Below, one piece after another: positions 1-7,874 of a stretch of 64,000 bases of DNA. Origin of the DNA: an uncultured Chryseobacterium sp. GTDB taxonomy: Bacteria; Bacteroidota; Bacteroidia; Flavobacteriales; Weeksellaceae. The DNA is taken from contig NZ_CAKZIK010000029.1 in the NCBI RefSeq assembly GCF_936933875.1, positions 62,001 to 126,000 of the forward strand, in the 5' to 3' direction. The notes below the pieces were generated by a model. That model searched no databases, was not told where the DNA came from, and saw only the letters and a program-made list of their open reading frames with translations. Every line of letters starts with the position of its first letter. Position 1 is the first letter of the stretch. The translations under genes and the position numbers were made by a program.

Positions 1-540
1 AGGCCTTGGTATTTTTGGTAATAAACAGGCCTTCCTTGAAAATAATTTAATTGATCAGGCTTTGCCAAAACAATTGAGAGATTTAAATGGTGTTTTAGAG
101 AAAATCGACCCAATCTTGTTGCTAAAGAAAGAGATTATATTGCACAGGCTGCAGTTTACACAGTAGATATTTCTAAACCAATTCTTACCAACGCGGTTAA
201 CAGTTTAACAACCGAAGATGCTGCAAGAATTGCACAAGGTGGAAAAGGCGCTGCGACCCAAATTCTTAAAGAAAAAACAGCAGAACAATTAATGTTGGCT
301 ATCCAACCTAAAGTGGATGAAAAGTTAAATCAGTTCGGTATCGTAAGCAGCATTAATTCAGCATTGCAAGGTTCTAATATTTTGGGACAAATTTTCGGGA
401 ACGGAAATTCAAGCAGTCTTTCTGCAACAGGAGGTTTAAGCAGACTTGCTTCTGAACAAATGGTGAACGGACTGTTCAATATTATCCAAAATCACGAGGA
501 GCAGAACGCTGTTTCGCTTTATGACGCTTTAGGAAAATAA
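1..540 (+). pseudogene. DUF4197 family protein, partial and frameshifted
   Basis: C-terminal part of a DUF4197 protein, a secreted or periplasmic family of unknown function in Bacteroidota and Proteobacteria; the gene begins before the window. Positions 2-109 read GLGIFGNKQAFLENN and continue to LEKID in one frame, while positions from about 112 read NLVAKERDYIAQAAVYTVDIS and on to the stop at 538-540 in another. Both halves match the family pattern. Adding one base to the CCC at 109-111 would give EKIDPNLVAKERD without a break, so a 1-base deletion is the simplest reading. A start at 292 would cover only the last 82 residues and is not credible. Sequencing error and a true pseudogene cannot be separated here. 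Confidence 0.75.
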
Positions 541-558
541 TATTTACCAAAATCATAT

Positions 559-602
559 AAGAGTTTCCAGAGTATTTTAAAGTAACTTTGGAGACTCTTT
601 TT
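559..602 (+). terminator. hairpin terminator after the DUF4197 gene
   Basis: Near-perfect 14-bp stem (AAGAGTTTCCAGAG against CTTTGGAGACTCTT) followed by a T run. The right arm contains TAACTTTG (583-590), which fits the Bacteroidota -7 box and may serve the next gene, so the terminator and the promoter appear to overlap. Confidence 0.65.
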
Positions 603-618
603 AATTAATATACCTATT

Positions 619-924
619 ATGAATATACTGGAAGACAATAAAAATACTTCACCCGAAGAATTTTACGCATCTTTAAAAGAAAAACTGGAAGCTACACACG
701 AGTTTCCACAGGATTACTTATTTAAATTTATTGTGACGAATGACCAAGCAAAACTAACAGAAATTTATAAAGTTTTCGATGGCATTAAATTTACGTTGAG
801 CAACCGCGAAAGCAAGAACGGAAAATACACTTCATGCAATATTTTCGCTTTTGTTTTAGATGCAGACCAAGTCATCAAAATTTATCAGGAAGTTGGAAAA
901 ATTGAAGGCGTAATGATGCTTTAA
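619..924 (+). CDS. DUF493 family protein
   Basis: 101-residue cytosolic protein of the DUF493 (YbeD-like) family, a small ferredoxin-like alpha/beta fold thought to have a regulatory, ACT-like role; its exact function is unknown. The length and the pattern FPQDYLFKFIVTNDQ near the N-terminus, with a C-terminal VIKIYQEVGKIEGVMML, fit the family. The ATG at 619 lies about 30 bp after a TAACTTTG -7 box. It sits between a DUF4197 gene and a TIGR01777 epimerase on the same strand with short gaps, so co-transcription with the epimerase is possible but not shown. Confidence 0.8.
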   Translation: MNILEDNKNTSPEEFYASLKEKLEATHEFPQDYLFKFIVTNDQAKLTEIYKVFDGIKFTLSNRESKNGKYTSCNIFAFVLDADQVIKIYQEVGKIEGVMML

Positions 925-990
925 TCATCAGCAATGGTTAATGGGCAATCTGTAATAAGTGATGAAGCTCATCTTTTTTATATTTATTGA

Positions 991-1884
991 ATGAAAATTT
1001 TAGTAACAGGAGCTTCCGGACTTATTGGCAAGGCTTTAGTAGAAAAACTGAAGCAAAATCGTCACGAAGTACGGTGCCTTACAAGAAAAAAGGCTACAAA
1101 AGCTAATGAATTTCACTGGAATATTTCGGAAAATTTTATCGACGAAAGGGCCTTTGAAAATCTAGATATCATTATTCATCTCGCTGGAGCCAACATCAGC
1201 GAGCGCTGGACAGCATCCTATAAAAAAGAACTGTACAGCAGCAGAATAGATTCCGCCAATCTTCTCAGAAAATACTGTTCTGAGAAAAATATTCGTTTAA
1301 AGGCTTTTATTTCTGCTTCCGGAATTAATTTTTACGGCACTTTTACGTCAGATAAAATTCTGGATGAAACTTCGGGAATTATTCGACATGATTTTTTGGC
1401 CCAACTCTGTGTGGCTTGGGAACATTGTGCAGATGCGTTCGTAGAAATTGCTGAAAGAGTGGTTTGCTTAAGGACGGCGATGGTTTTAGCGAAAAATGGC
1501 GGAGCTCTACCAAAACTTCAGAAAATTACCAACTTCAACTTAGCGTCTCCAGTTGGCTCCGGAAAACAATGGATGAACTGGATTCACATTGACGATTTGG
1601 TGAACCTGTACCTTTACGCAGTGGAAAATTCATCAGTAAACGGAAAATTGAATGCCACAACTGAAGGATGGGAAACCAACAGTGATTTCATGAAGAAATT
1701 AGCTCAAAATTCACACAAAATATTTCTTCCCATCAACATACCTTCTTTTGTAGTGAAGACTGCTTTCGGGGAAATGAGCCAAATTTTGCTTGAAGGAACA
1801 AGGGTTTCCAACAAAAAAATCAAATCGCTTGGATTTGATTTTAAGTATGAAGATTTAAAAAGTGCTTTGGCTACTTTTCAATAA
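991..1884 (+). CDS. TIGR01777 family NAD(P)-dependent epimerase/oxidoreductase
   Basis: 297 residues. The N-terminal Rossmann motif GASGLIGKALV (residues 7-17) and the pattern IIHLAGANISERW (about 60-72) mark an atypical extended short-chain dehydrogenase of the TIGR01777/SDR39U1 type. The C-terminal part, with LLEGTRVSNKKIKSLGF, matches the DUF1731 tail normally fused to this domain, so the protein is full length. The physiological substrate of the family is unknown. It ends tail-to-tail with the ArsC-like gene, with a 14-nt overlap of the two coding ends (1871-1884). Confidence 0.88.
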   Translation: MKILVTGASGLIGKALVEKLKQNRHEVRCLTRKKATKANEFHWNISENFIDERAFENLDIIIHLAGANISERWTASYKKELYSSRIDSANLLRKYCSEKNIRLKAFISASGINFYGTFTSDKILDETSGIIRHDFLAQLCVAWEHCADAFVEIAERVVCLRTAMVLAKNGGALPKLQKITNFNLASPVGSGKQWMNWIHIDDLVNLYLYAVENSSVNGKLNATTEGWETNSDFMKKLAQNSHKIFLPINIPSFVVKTAFGEMSQILLEGTRVSNKKIKSLGFDFKYEDLKSALATFQ

Positions 1885-2218
1885 AATATTTTACATTTTC
1901 AACAGGTCTTCCAATCATCGCAACAGAGCCTTTTATTAAAATTGGCCGTTGTATGAGCGCTGGATTTTCCGACAAAACTTTCAGCCATTCATCATCAGAA
2001 AGGTTCTCATCTGCAAATTTCTCTTTGTAAAGCGTTTCATTTTTTCTAATGATTTCGTGAACACCAACCCCTAATTTCTTCAATACCGTTTTCAGCTCCA
2101 TTTCCGTGAGCGGATGTTCAACAAAATCGATAATTTCGAACGGAACATTATTTTCATCCAAATGTTCCAAAATCGCTCTGGATTTCGAGCAGCTGTTGTT
2201 GTGAAGAACTTTTATCAT
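1871..2218 (-). CDS. ArsC-family reductase (glutaredoxin-dependent arsenate reductase type)
   Basis: 115 residues with the thioredoxin-like ArsC fold. The HNNSCSKSR motif holds the probable catalytic Cys10. Arginines in IIRKNE, QRPILI and GRPVENV correspond to the oxyanion-binding arginines of ArsC enzymes. The length matches ArsC (about 115-140). No ars efflux or arsR gene is adjacent, so a chromosomal stand-alone reductase or a YffB/Spx-like relative is as likely as true arsenic resistance. The final codons overlap the convergent epimerase gene by 14 nt. Confidence 0.8.
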   Translation of the reverse strand: MIKVLHNNSCSKSRAILEHLDENNVPFEIIDFVEHPLTEMELKTVLKKLGVGVHEIIRKNETLYKEKFADENLSDDEWLKVLSENPALIQRPILIKGSVAMIGRPVENVKYFIEK

Positions 2219-2233
2219 TTCGGTTTGATGTTA

Positions 2234-2380
2234 TTTGAATTCGTTTGATTGGGTTTGATATTGTTCAGACTTTTTAGAATTGATGAAAATCATTTTAAGA
2301 GTTTTAAACTGTCACTCTGAGCGAAGTCGAAGGGTTTTCCAATAAAACCTGTGTCGAACGAATTCAAACATTCTAAAACT
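2234..2380. repeat. nested inverted repeats enclosing a dispersed repeat
   Basis: Between arsC and the kinase gene, TTTGAATTCGTT (2234-2245) is repeated inverted at 2357-2368, and TTTTAGAAT (about 2273-2281) is matched by ATTCTAAAA (2370-2378). Between them lies a copy of the dispersed GAGCGAAGTCGAAG repeat (2310-2332). The transcript of this stretch could fold into a long branched hairpin downstream of the deoxynucleoside kinase gene. Confidence 0.55.
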
Positions 2381-2995
2381 CTAAAACAATCCGTGCAGTT
2401 CAGCCTCAATTTTTTCGAGGATGAAACCGAAATCTTCCGGTCTTTCCACGAAATCCAAATCATCAACTTCAATAATCAGCAGTTTTCCTTCTTTGTAGTT
2501 AGAAATCCATTTTTCATACTTTTGGTTCAGTTTGGACAGGTATTCAATAGATATTGAAGCTTCATATTCGCGTCCTCTTTTGTAGATTTTTTTTACCAAA
2601 TTCGGAACGTCGGACTTCAAATAAATCAGCAAATCCGGTGCCGAAACAAAAGACTTCATCAAGTTGAAAACCGCGGAATAATTATTAAAGTCCCTTTCCG
2701 AAAGAAGATTCATGTCGTTCAAATTTTCTGCAAAAATATGTGCATCCTCGTAAATCGTTCGGTCCTGAACAATATTTTTTCCACTCTCACGAATTTCCTT
2801 TACCTGACGAAAACGACTTCCCAGAAAGTAAATCTGCAGCGCAAAGCTCCATTTGCTCATGTCCGCATAAAAATCTTCAAGGTAAGGATTGTGATCTACG
2901 TCCTCAAACTGCGCATCCCAACCGTAATGTTTGGCCAGCATCGTCGTTAAAGTGGTTTTTCCGGCTCCAATATTTCCGGTTACTGCAATATGCAT
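2381..2995 (-). CDS. deoxynucleoside kinase
   Basis: 204-residue P-loop kinase that phosphorylates deoxynucleosides in the salvage pathway. The Walker A motif GNIGAGKTT lies at residues 7-15. QDRTIYEDAHIFA (about 97-109) is the DRS/DRT-type motif of the dCK/dGK family that places the base and the catalytic Glu, and the arginine-rich KIYKRGREYE (about 155) is the lid. The length is typical of bacterial dAK/dGK enzymes, and substrate preference cannot be read from sequence alone. ATG start at 2995. Monocistronic, with inverted repeats just downstream. Confidence 0.88.
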   Translation of the reverse strand: MHIAVTGNIGAGKTTLTTMLAKHYGWDAQFEDVDHNPYLEDFYADMSKWSFALQIYFLGSRFRQVKEIRESGKNIVQDRTIYEDAHIFAENLNDMNLLSERDFNNYSAVFNLMKSFVSAPDLLIYLKSDVPNLVKKIYKRGREYEASISIEYLSKLNQKYEKWISNYKEGKLLIIEVDDLDFVERPEDFGFILEKIEAELHGLF

Positions 2996-3135
2996 AGTCT
3001 TAGCTTTAAAGCTTACTCACTTGCTTTTTTATTGATTTACGGTGTTCGTGAATATCAATATTTCATCAAACGCTTTCGGCTCTTTTTAATGTTGATTATT
3101 TGAAAATTTTCAGAAAAAAAGCAGAAAAATTTGCT

Positions 3136-3900
3136 TTATTTTTTGAGTTGGTAAAGATAGAGTTTCCCCGCTTTCAGTTCAAAACAAGAATCTGAGTTTT
3201 TATCCACAATTTTAGAATTTTCTGTGCCGAAAACTGTTTGAAGCATATCATTTTCGAATTTCAGAAGGTGTCTGTTTTCTGTGATGAAAATGGTATCGTT
3301 TTCTCGGCGTAATCTTTTTCCCTTATCTAATAGATGTTCGAAGAGTTTTTGACCTTTAAAATTATAGACAGAAAAATTGGTATCAGTTAAAAGATAAATA
3401 CGTTCTTTGTACACCAAAATATCTTTTACAGGCTCAAAATTAATATCCAAAGGATAAGAATTGATGATTTTATCTTCGCGAAAATTGTACTGAATCAACC
3501 TTTTCGAAGATTCATCCAAAAGCCAAATCTGTTGCAAATTTTCCGCATAAGCCATTTTAATAAACCCGAATTTCTGCCTGAATCCGAAAGCCTGAATTTC
3601 ATTAAGATTTTGGTCATAAAATTTCAGTTCCTGATTATTCTCCGAAAAAGCCGGAATATTCAATAAATTCTGTACAGACTGAATTTTGAAAGGCTGAGTC
3701 AACATTATTCTACCCTTCTGTTTCCCGAGCGAATCGTATTTCGTTAAACTGAAATTTTTGTTTTTATAGAGGTAAATATTGCCATAATCATCAGCGAAAA
3801 AATCGTCCACTTCCCGAAGTTTCAGCGTATCAAAAGGGAGATTTTTCTGCGCAGAAATTGTGCAAAATATAAATATGAATATGAAATTAAGAATCTTCAT
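3136..3900 (-). CDS. secreted protein of unknown function, beta-propeller-like repeats
   Basis: 254 residues. An N-terminal signal peptide (MKILNFIFIFIFCTISAQ) predicts export. The rest has repeated short strands such as YGNIYLYKNKNFSLTKYD, LQQIWLLDESSKRLIQYN and KERIYLLTDTNFSVYNF, resembling blades of a 6-bladed propeller; that is an inference from pattern, not a family match. No catalytic motif is visible. The ATG at 3900 abuts the stop codon of the upstream secreted gene (TAA at 3903-3901) with no gap, so the two are probably translated from one mRNA. Confidence 0.7.
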   Translation of the reverse strand: MKILNFIFIFIFCTISAQKNLPFDTLKLREVDDFFADDYGNIYLYKNKNFSLTKYDSLGKQKGRIMLTQPFKIQSVQNLLNIPAFSENNQELKFYDQNLNEIQAFGFRQKFGFIKMAYAENLQQIWLLDESSKRLIQYNFREDKIINSYPLDINFEPVKDILVYKERIYLLTDTNFSVYNFKGQKLFEHLLDKGKRLRRENDTIFITENRHLLKFENDMLQTVFGTENSKIVDKNSDSCFELKAGKLYLYQLKK

Positions 3901-4482
3901 TTACCAATCGAGTTGTACTCCGAAAAGATTGTGCAATTTTATAAACTTACTAAGCGTAGAACTCTTTTCAGTACAGTATTCATTGGCTTTTGGTAAGTAA
4001 ACCGATATCTCTTTCTGTTTATTATTTTGTTTGATGATAATATAGTTTGTTGGCGCATCATCAACAAAGCTAGTACTGCAGATTTGATTATTTTTACTTG
4101 AAGCTTTAAAATTTGCTTGTGTAAGCTTCGAAAAATTTATAAAATAATCAGAATTAATCACCTCGAAAAGTTCAACTTCCCTTAATCTTGATAATTTTTG
4201 ATTTTCAGCATGATGTTTCTTACCATTTCGATAGTACACTCGTTCTTTTGTATGAAAAACTTTACCATTTTCCTTAAACACAAAATTATTGATATCGAGC
4301 TGATAACCTAAACCACCATCCTGAAAAAAGGAAATCAAAATTTCGTTCTTCTTCAATTTTACTTTTTCAATTGCATCAGTATTCTTTATTTTTATTGAAT
4401 TTTCTAAATTGAGAATTGGTGGTTCAATCTGTGCAGGAAGAGCACAAATGACAAATAAGAATATGAATGAGAAATATTTCAT
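3901..4482 (-). CDS. secreted protein of unknown function
   Basis: About 193 residues if read from the internal ATG at 4482, which begins MKYFSFIFLFVICALPAQ, a clear signal peptide. An upstream in-frame ATG at 4533 would start inside the terminator hairpin of the preceding gene and put 17 residues before the signal peptide, so 4482 is preferred. The mature part is lysine- and asparagine-rich and contains two cysteines; no known domain is recognised. The stop codon is directly followed by the ATG of the next secreted gene (3900), indicating an operon. Confidence 0.65.
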   Translation of the reverse strand: MKYFSFIFLFVICALPAQIEPPILNLENSIKIKNTDAIEKVKLKKNEILISFFQDGGLGYQLDINNFVFKENGKVFHTKERVYYRNGKKHHAENQKLSRLREVELFEVINSDYFINFSKLTQANFKASSKNNQICSTSFVDDAPTNYIIIKQNNKQKEISVYLPKANEYCTEKSSTLSKFIKLHNLFGVQLDW

Positions 4483-4487
4483 AAAAC

Positions 4488-4495
4488 CAAATGTA
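4488..4495 (-). promoter_or_regulatory. putative -7 box very close to the start codon
   Basis: On the minus strand TACATTTG fits the Bacteroidota TAnnTTTG -7 box. Its last base lies 5-6 nt before the ATG at 4482, so a transcript from here would be leaderless or nearly so. No clear -33 TTTG was found. Confidence 0.4.
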
Positions 4496-4497
4496 AC

Positions 4498-4530
4498 AAA
4501 AAATAGCGTTCCTAAGAACGCCACTATTTT
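4498..4530 (-). terminator. terminator of the glutamine cyclotransferase gene
   Basis: Minus-strand hairpin with arms ending GGCGTTC and GAACGC, AT-rich outer pairs and a 3' U-rich tail, beginning 10 bp after the stop codon of the cyclotransferase gene. Confidence 0.6.
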
Positions 4531-4539
4531 CAAATTACC

Positions 4540-5577
4540 TTACTTCACTGCAACTTCATAAATTTTATCCCATCTTTTTCCGGTAACCAACATGTTATCT
4601 CCCTTGAAAGCAATTCCGTTTAAAACATTATCGCGGTCTGCATCAGCGTTTCCGGATTTATGTTTGTCGGCGATGGATGTGAAATCAAACTTTCCAACAA
4701 CCTCACCATTTTGGGGATTAATTTTCAGGATAATCGGTTCCTGCCACACATTGGCGTAAACAAATCCGTTGTGATATTCCAACTCATTCAGTTGGTCGTA
4801 AGCTTGCGTGTTTCCGGCTACAGAAATATAATTAACGAGTTTTGATGGGTCTTTTGCATCAAGAAAATACAAATTTTTTGTACCGTCGGAAGCAATCAGA
4901 TTTTTCCCGTCGTAGGTTAAACCCCAACCTTCGCCAATCACGTTCGGATAAGCAAATTCGCCCAACAATGACAAATTGGATTTATTGTAAATAAAACCTT
5001 TTTTGTTCTTCCAGGTCAACTGATAAATTTTATCTCCCACAATTGCAGAACCTTCAGAAAAAACTTCTGCAGGCTGTTTGGTAGCAGCAATTGGCGTTGT
5101 TCCACCCAAGTTGTATTTCAGAATTTGTGACTCTCCGTTTTGGCCGTCGCTTTCATAAATGGTATTCCCTTCTAGTTGAAACCCCTGTACAAAATTGGCA
5201 GGATTGTGTGGATATTCTTTTACCACAGTATAGGTTAACGCAACTTCCGGATTTTTTGCAAAGACGTTAATAGTGGCGTCCTGATTCAAAACTTCACCAC
5301 CCTTTTTTCTAATGTTAAACGTTACCGCATTATCTCCCAAAGTGAAAAATTTCGGGTCTACCACCAAATTATTGGTTTCCTTGTCTCCAAAACTGATGGA
5401 AATACTTTCTGCATTGTCCGTAACTTCCTTTGGAAGCTGAATAGCATCCCCAAAATGATACCCTTTCGCTTCCATAGAAGTGTTGTATTCGGTAAGGGTA
5501 TTCAGGATTTCTTTGTCTTTGTTACAAGACACTACCATCGTTAAAGCAAAAAGTGAGATTATAAAGTGTTTTTTCAT
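4540..5577 (-). CDS. glutaminyl-peptide cyclotransferase lipoprotein
   Basis: 345 residues from the ATG at 5577; a TTG two codons upstream (5583) is possible but unnecessary. The signal peptide ends in the lipobox VVSC, so Cys18 should be lipidated and the protein anchored in the envelope. The C-terminal two thirds match the glutamine cyclotransferase beta-propeller family: PHNPANFVQGFQLEGN, ESDGQNGESQI, GEGWGLTYDGKNLIASDG and a final LNGIAFKGDNMLVTGKRWDKIYEV. The family converts N-terminal Gln to pyroglutamate. An N-terminal segment of about 110 residues before the propeller looks like an Ig-like or linker domain. It ends with a terminator, so it is probably monocistronic. Confidence 0.85.
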   Translation of the reverse strand: MKKHFIISLFALTMVVSCNKDKEILNTLTEYNTSMEAKGYHFGDAIQLPKEVTDNAESISISFGDKETNNLVVDPKFFTLGDNAVTFNIRKKGGEVLNQDATINVFAKNPEVALTYTVVKEYPHNPANFVQGFQLEGNTIYESDGQNGESQILKYNLGGTTPIAATKQPAEVFSEGSAIVGDKIYQLTWKNKKGFIYNKSNLSLLGEFAYPNVIGEGWGLTYDGKNLIASDGTKNLYFLDAKDPSKLVNYISVAGNTQAYDQLNELEYHNGFVYANVWQEPIILKINPQNGEVVGKFDFTSIADKHKSGNADADRDNVLNGIAFKGDNMLVTGKRWDKIYEVAVK

Positions 5578-5800
5578 CTTCAATTTTAAATATTTTCAAA
5601 AATAACAATTTGAAAGCAGATGTTATAAAAAAGAACTGAATTTTGGGTATTATTTAACTTAAATTAATTTAAAAAAAGGTCAAACGCAAAGATCTAAATT
5701 ATTAAATACTCGAAGCTGCTTTTCTGATGTCTGAAGTTTCCAAAATCGCTTTCTGATGAGCATTCCTGCTTCTGCAAAATTTTGATTTTCCATAGTACAA

Positions 5801-5831
5801 AATAAAAAGAACGCACCAAAAGTACGTTCTT
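5801..5831 (-). terminator. terminator of the SRPBCC gene
   Basis: Minus-strand stem AAGAACG/CGTTCTT followed by a T-rich tail, starting about 20 bp beyond the stop codon at 5852. Confidence 0.65.
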
Positions 5832-5851
5832 CAAAAATATTTAAAAAAAAG

Positions 5852-6277
5852 CTATTTCTCTACGTAGTCTTTCAAAGATTTGCCAACTAATTCTTTCCAA
5901 CCTGCTTCAAAACTTTCATGTCCAAAATCTTTTCCCAAATGGTCGAAGTTTTCAAGACCTTTGTGCGTTAAAGTAACATTAGTTGCATCACCGTCGCGTT
6001 CCAGTTCCCATTTTACCAAAGTTTTTTCTTTCGAAAATTCCGGGTAGCTCCACGTGTGTTTTAGTTTTGCATTGGGTTCAATTTCCAAAATTTCGCCGTG
6101 ATGATGAAATTTGTTTTCACCGCCGGGTTCATAAAAATTAAATTCGTTGTGTACGCCCAGTTCAAAATCCGGAATATCGAAATACCAGTTTTTCATTTCG
6201 GATTTGTCTGTAAGCGCATTCCAAACCTTTTCTACGGGTGCATTAACTCTTTGTTTAACGACTACATTATCGTGCAT
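5852..6277 (-). CDS. SRPBCC (AHSA1/START-like) domain protein
   Basis: 141-residue cytosolic protein. VKQRVNAPVEKVWNALTDKSEMKNWY at the N-terminus, a central GEILEIEPNAKLKHTWSYPEF and a C-terminal helix FEAGWKELVGKSLKDYVEK are the hallmarks of the AHSA1/activator-of-Hsp90-like SRPBCC fold, which binds hydrophobic ligands; the actual ligand is unknown. It is a single-domain protein of usual length, with a start at ATG 6277, its own terminator, and no obvious partner gene. Confidence 0.82.
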   Translation of the reverse strand: MHDNVVVKQRVNAPVEKVWNALTDKSEMKNWYFDIPDFELGVHNEFNFYEPGGENKFHHHGEILEIEPNAKLKHTWSYPEFSKEKTLVKWELERDGDATNVTLTHKGLENFDHLGKDFGHESFEAGWKELVGKSLKDYVEK

Positions 6278-6380
6278 AGCTGTAAAATTTTAAGGTTGAT
6301 TAAAGTTAAAGAAATAATCATGAAACGGCAAAGAAAAAATATTCGATTCCACGAAAACTGATTTAAATCCCTTTTTTTCT

Positions 6381-6488
6381 AAACGCAAAGAGCGGAAAGA
6401 TTTTCTTGAAATTTAATGTTTTTAAGATCACAAAGCCGCTGCGCTTAGCAATGATAATTATTTTGCTAAATGAAATACCTTTGCGAAC
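6381..6488. repeat. degenerate CGCAAAG-type intergenic repeat
   Basis: The 308-bp gap between the divergent SRPBCC and metallo-hydrolase genes holds AAACGCAAAGAGCGGAAAGA at its start, CGCTGCGCTTAGCAA (about 6437-6451) in the middle and a partly matching inverted TTGCTAAATGAAATACCTTTGCGAAC end. The better preserved relative is at 50395-50600. Apart from this and the promoter at 6556, nothing else was seen in the gap. Confidence 0.45.
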
Positions 6489-6555
6489 ATAATAATTTAA
6501 TCAATTTGTATTTATTTGCGTTCCTAGCGTTTAAAAGTTTAATGAATTTTTAAAG

Positions 6556-6563
6556 TAATTTTG
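6556..6563 (+). promoter_or_regulatory. -7 promoter box TAATTTTG
   Basis: Matches the Bacteroidota TAnnTTTG -7 box and is followed by C. It lies 22 bp before the ATG at 6586. The -33 element is weak. Confidence 0.5.
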
Positions 6564-6585
6564 CACCGTTTTCGTCTTATGGTTT

Positions 6586-7701
6586 ATGAAAATTCTTAAA
6601 ATAATACTACTAACAATATTAATTTTAGTGGGAATCCCTCTGATTTCCGGCTACTTCATTATGAAACAAAAAAAATTCGGAAAAGCACCTTCAGGAGCTC
6701 GTTTGGAACGCGTTCAAAAATCTCCTCATTATAAAAACGGTAGATTCGACAACCTGAATCCTACTCCACAATTGGCGGAAGACACGTCGATGCCGGAAGT
6801 TTTTTTCCGTTTCCTTTTTGGAAAGACCAAGAATAAATTTCCCGAAAAAGCATTTAATTTCACCAAAACCGATTTGAAAAACCTCGACCCCAACGTAAAC
6901 GTATATGTTTGGATGGGACACTCCTCTTATTATTTTCAGTTGGATGGAAAGAAAATTTTGGTGGACCCGGTTTTAAGTGGTTATGCGTCGCCATTTTCAT
7001 TCACTACCAAAGCTTTTAAAGGAAGTGATTTATACAAACCTCAAGATATCCCAGATTTGGACTATTTGGTAATTACGCACGACCATTGGGACCATCTTGA
7101 TTACGAAACAGTAAAACAACTTTTCCCAAGAACCAAGCAGATTATCACAGGTTTAGGAACCGGTGAGCATTTGGAATTCTGGGGATACAATCCTCAAAAT
7201 ATTGTAGAACTGGATTGGTTCGAAAGTGCTGATTTAGGAAACGGATTTAAAGTAAATGCAGAACCAGCACGTCATTTTTCTGGACGTGGTTTGAAGCGCG
7301 ACCAGGCAATTTGGGCAAGTTTCGTTTTTGAAAGTCCGACGCAAAAAATTTACATTGGTGGAGACAGCGGTTATGACACTCATTTCAAAAAAATTGGTGA
7401 AAAATATGGCTCTTTAGACCTTGTAATCCTCGAAACCGGACAATACAACAAAGATTGGCGTTACATCCACATGATGCCGGGAGAAGAACATAAAGCCATG
7501 AAAGATTTGAATGCGAAAAGAATGATTCCGGTGCATAATTCGAAATTCGCTTTGGCTGTGCATCCTTGGGATGAACCTTTGACAAAAATGGTTGAAATGA
7601 ATACCGAAAACCTCAGAATTTTATATCCAAAAATTGGCGAAAAAGTAAACTGGACGGATGATGCGAAGGTTTATCCGAAATGGTGGGAGGTTTATGAGTG
7701 A
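6586..7701 (+). CDS. membrane-anchored metallo-beta-lactamase-fold hydrolase (NAPE-PLD-like)
   Basis: 371 residues. An N-terminal hydrophobic segment (about residues 4-25) with no cleavage motif suggests an inner-membrane anchor with the catalytic domain outside. The metal site is HDHWDHLD (about residues 165-172), with further ligands in PARHFSGRG, GGDSGYD and IPVHNSKF. The overall pattern, including WMGHSSYYFQLDGKKILVDPVL, fits the UlaG/NAPE-PLD-like L-ascorbate lactonase/phospholipase D branch. The substrate is not predictable; lipids are a reasonable guess from the NAPE-PLD resemblance. Flanked by its own promoter; no operon partner. Confidence 0.83.
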   Translation: MKILKIILLTILILVGIPLISGYFIMKQKKFGKAPSGARLERVQKSPHYKNGRFDNLNPTPQLAEDTSMPEVFFRFLFGKTKNKFPEKAFNFTKTDLKNLDPNVNVYVWMGHSSYYFQLDGKKILVDPVLSGYASPFSFTTKAFKGSDLYKPQDIPDLDYLVITHDHWDHLDYETVKQLFPRTKQIITGLGTGEHLEFWGYNPQNIVELDWFESADLGNGFKVNAEPARHFSGRGLKRDQAIWASFVFESPTQKIYIGGDSGYDTHFKKIGEKYGSLDLVILETGQYNKDWRYIHMMPGEEHKAMKDLNAKRMIPVHNSKFALAVHPWDEPLTKMVEMNTENLRILYPKIGEKVNWTDDAKVYPKWWEVYE

Positions 7702-7853
7702 TTGAGTTTTTGAGTGGGGAGTGGTTTAGTTTTTTAGTTTTTAAATAAACAAATAGATAAGCACGTTGGTTTTGCTGATGTGTTTTTTTTCGGAAAATCG
7801 TTGAAATCAAAAATTTCAATTGAAAAATATAAGTTTCCAAAATTGCATTTTAT

Positions 7854-7861
7854 TAAATTTG
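7854..7861 (+). promoter_or_regulatory. -7 promoter box TAAATTTG
   Basis: TAnnTTTG-type -7 box 13 bp before the ATG of the alpha/beta hydrolase gene (7875). The leader would be very short. Confidence 0.5.
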
Positions 7862-7874
7862 AAAAAAGTACAGA

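Noticed and set aside
292..540. Stand-alone start at 292 in the DUF4197 gene
   Set aside because: It would remove the conserved N-terminal part; the reading frame continues upstream to a frameshift, so it is a gene fragment.
1871..2218. Arsenic resistance island
   Set aside because: Only a single ArsC-like gene is present, with no arsR, acr3 or arsB near it.
3901..4533. Longer start at 4533 for the secreted gene
   Set aside because: The extra 17 residues begin inside the terminator of the neighbouring gene and precede the signal peptide; ATG 4482 is preferred.
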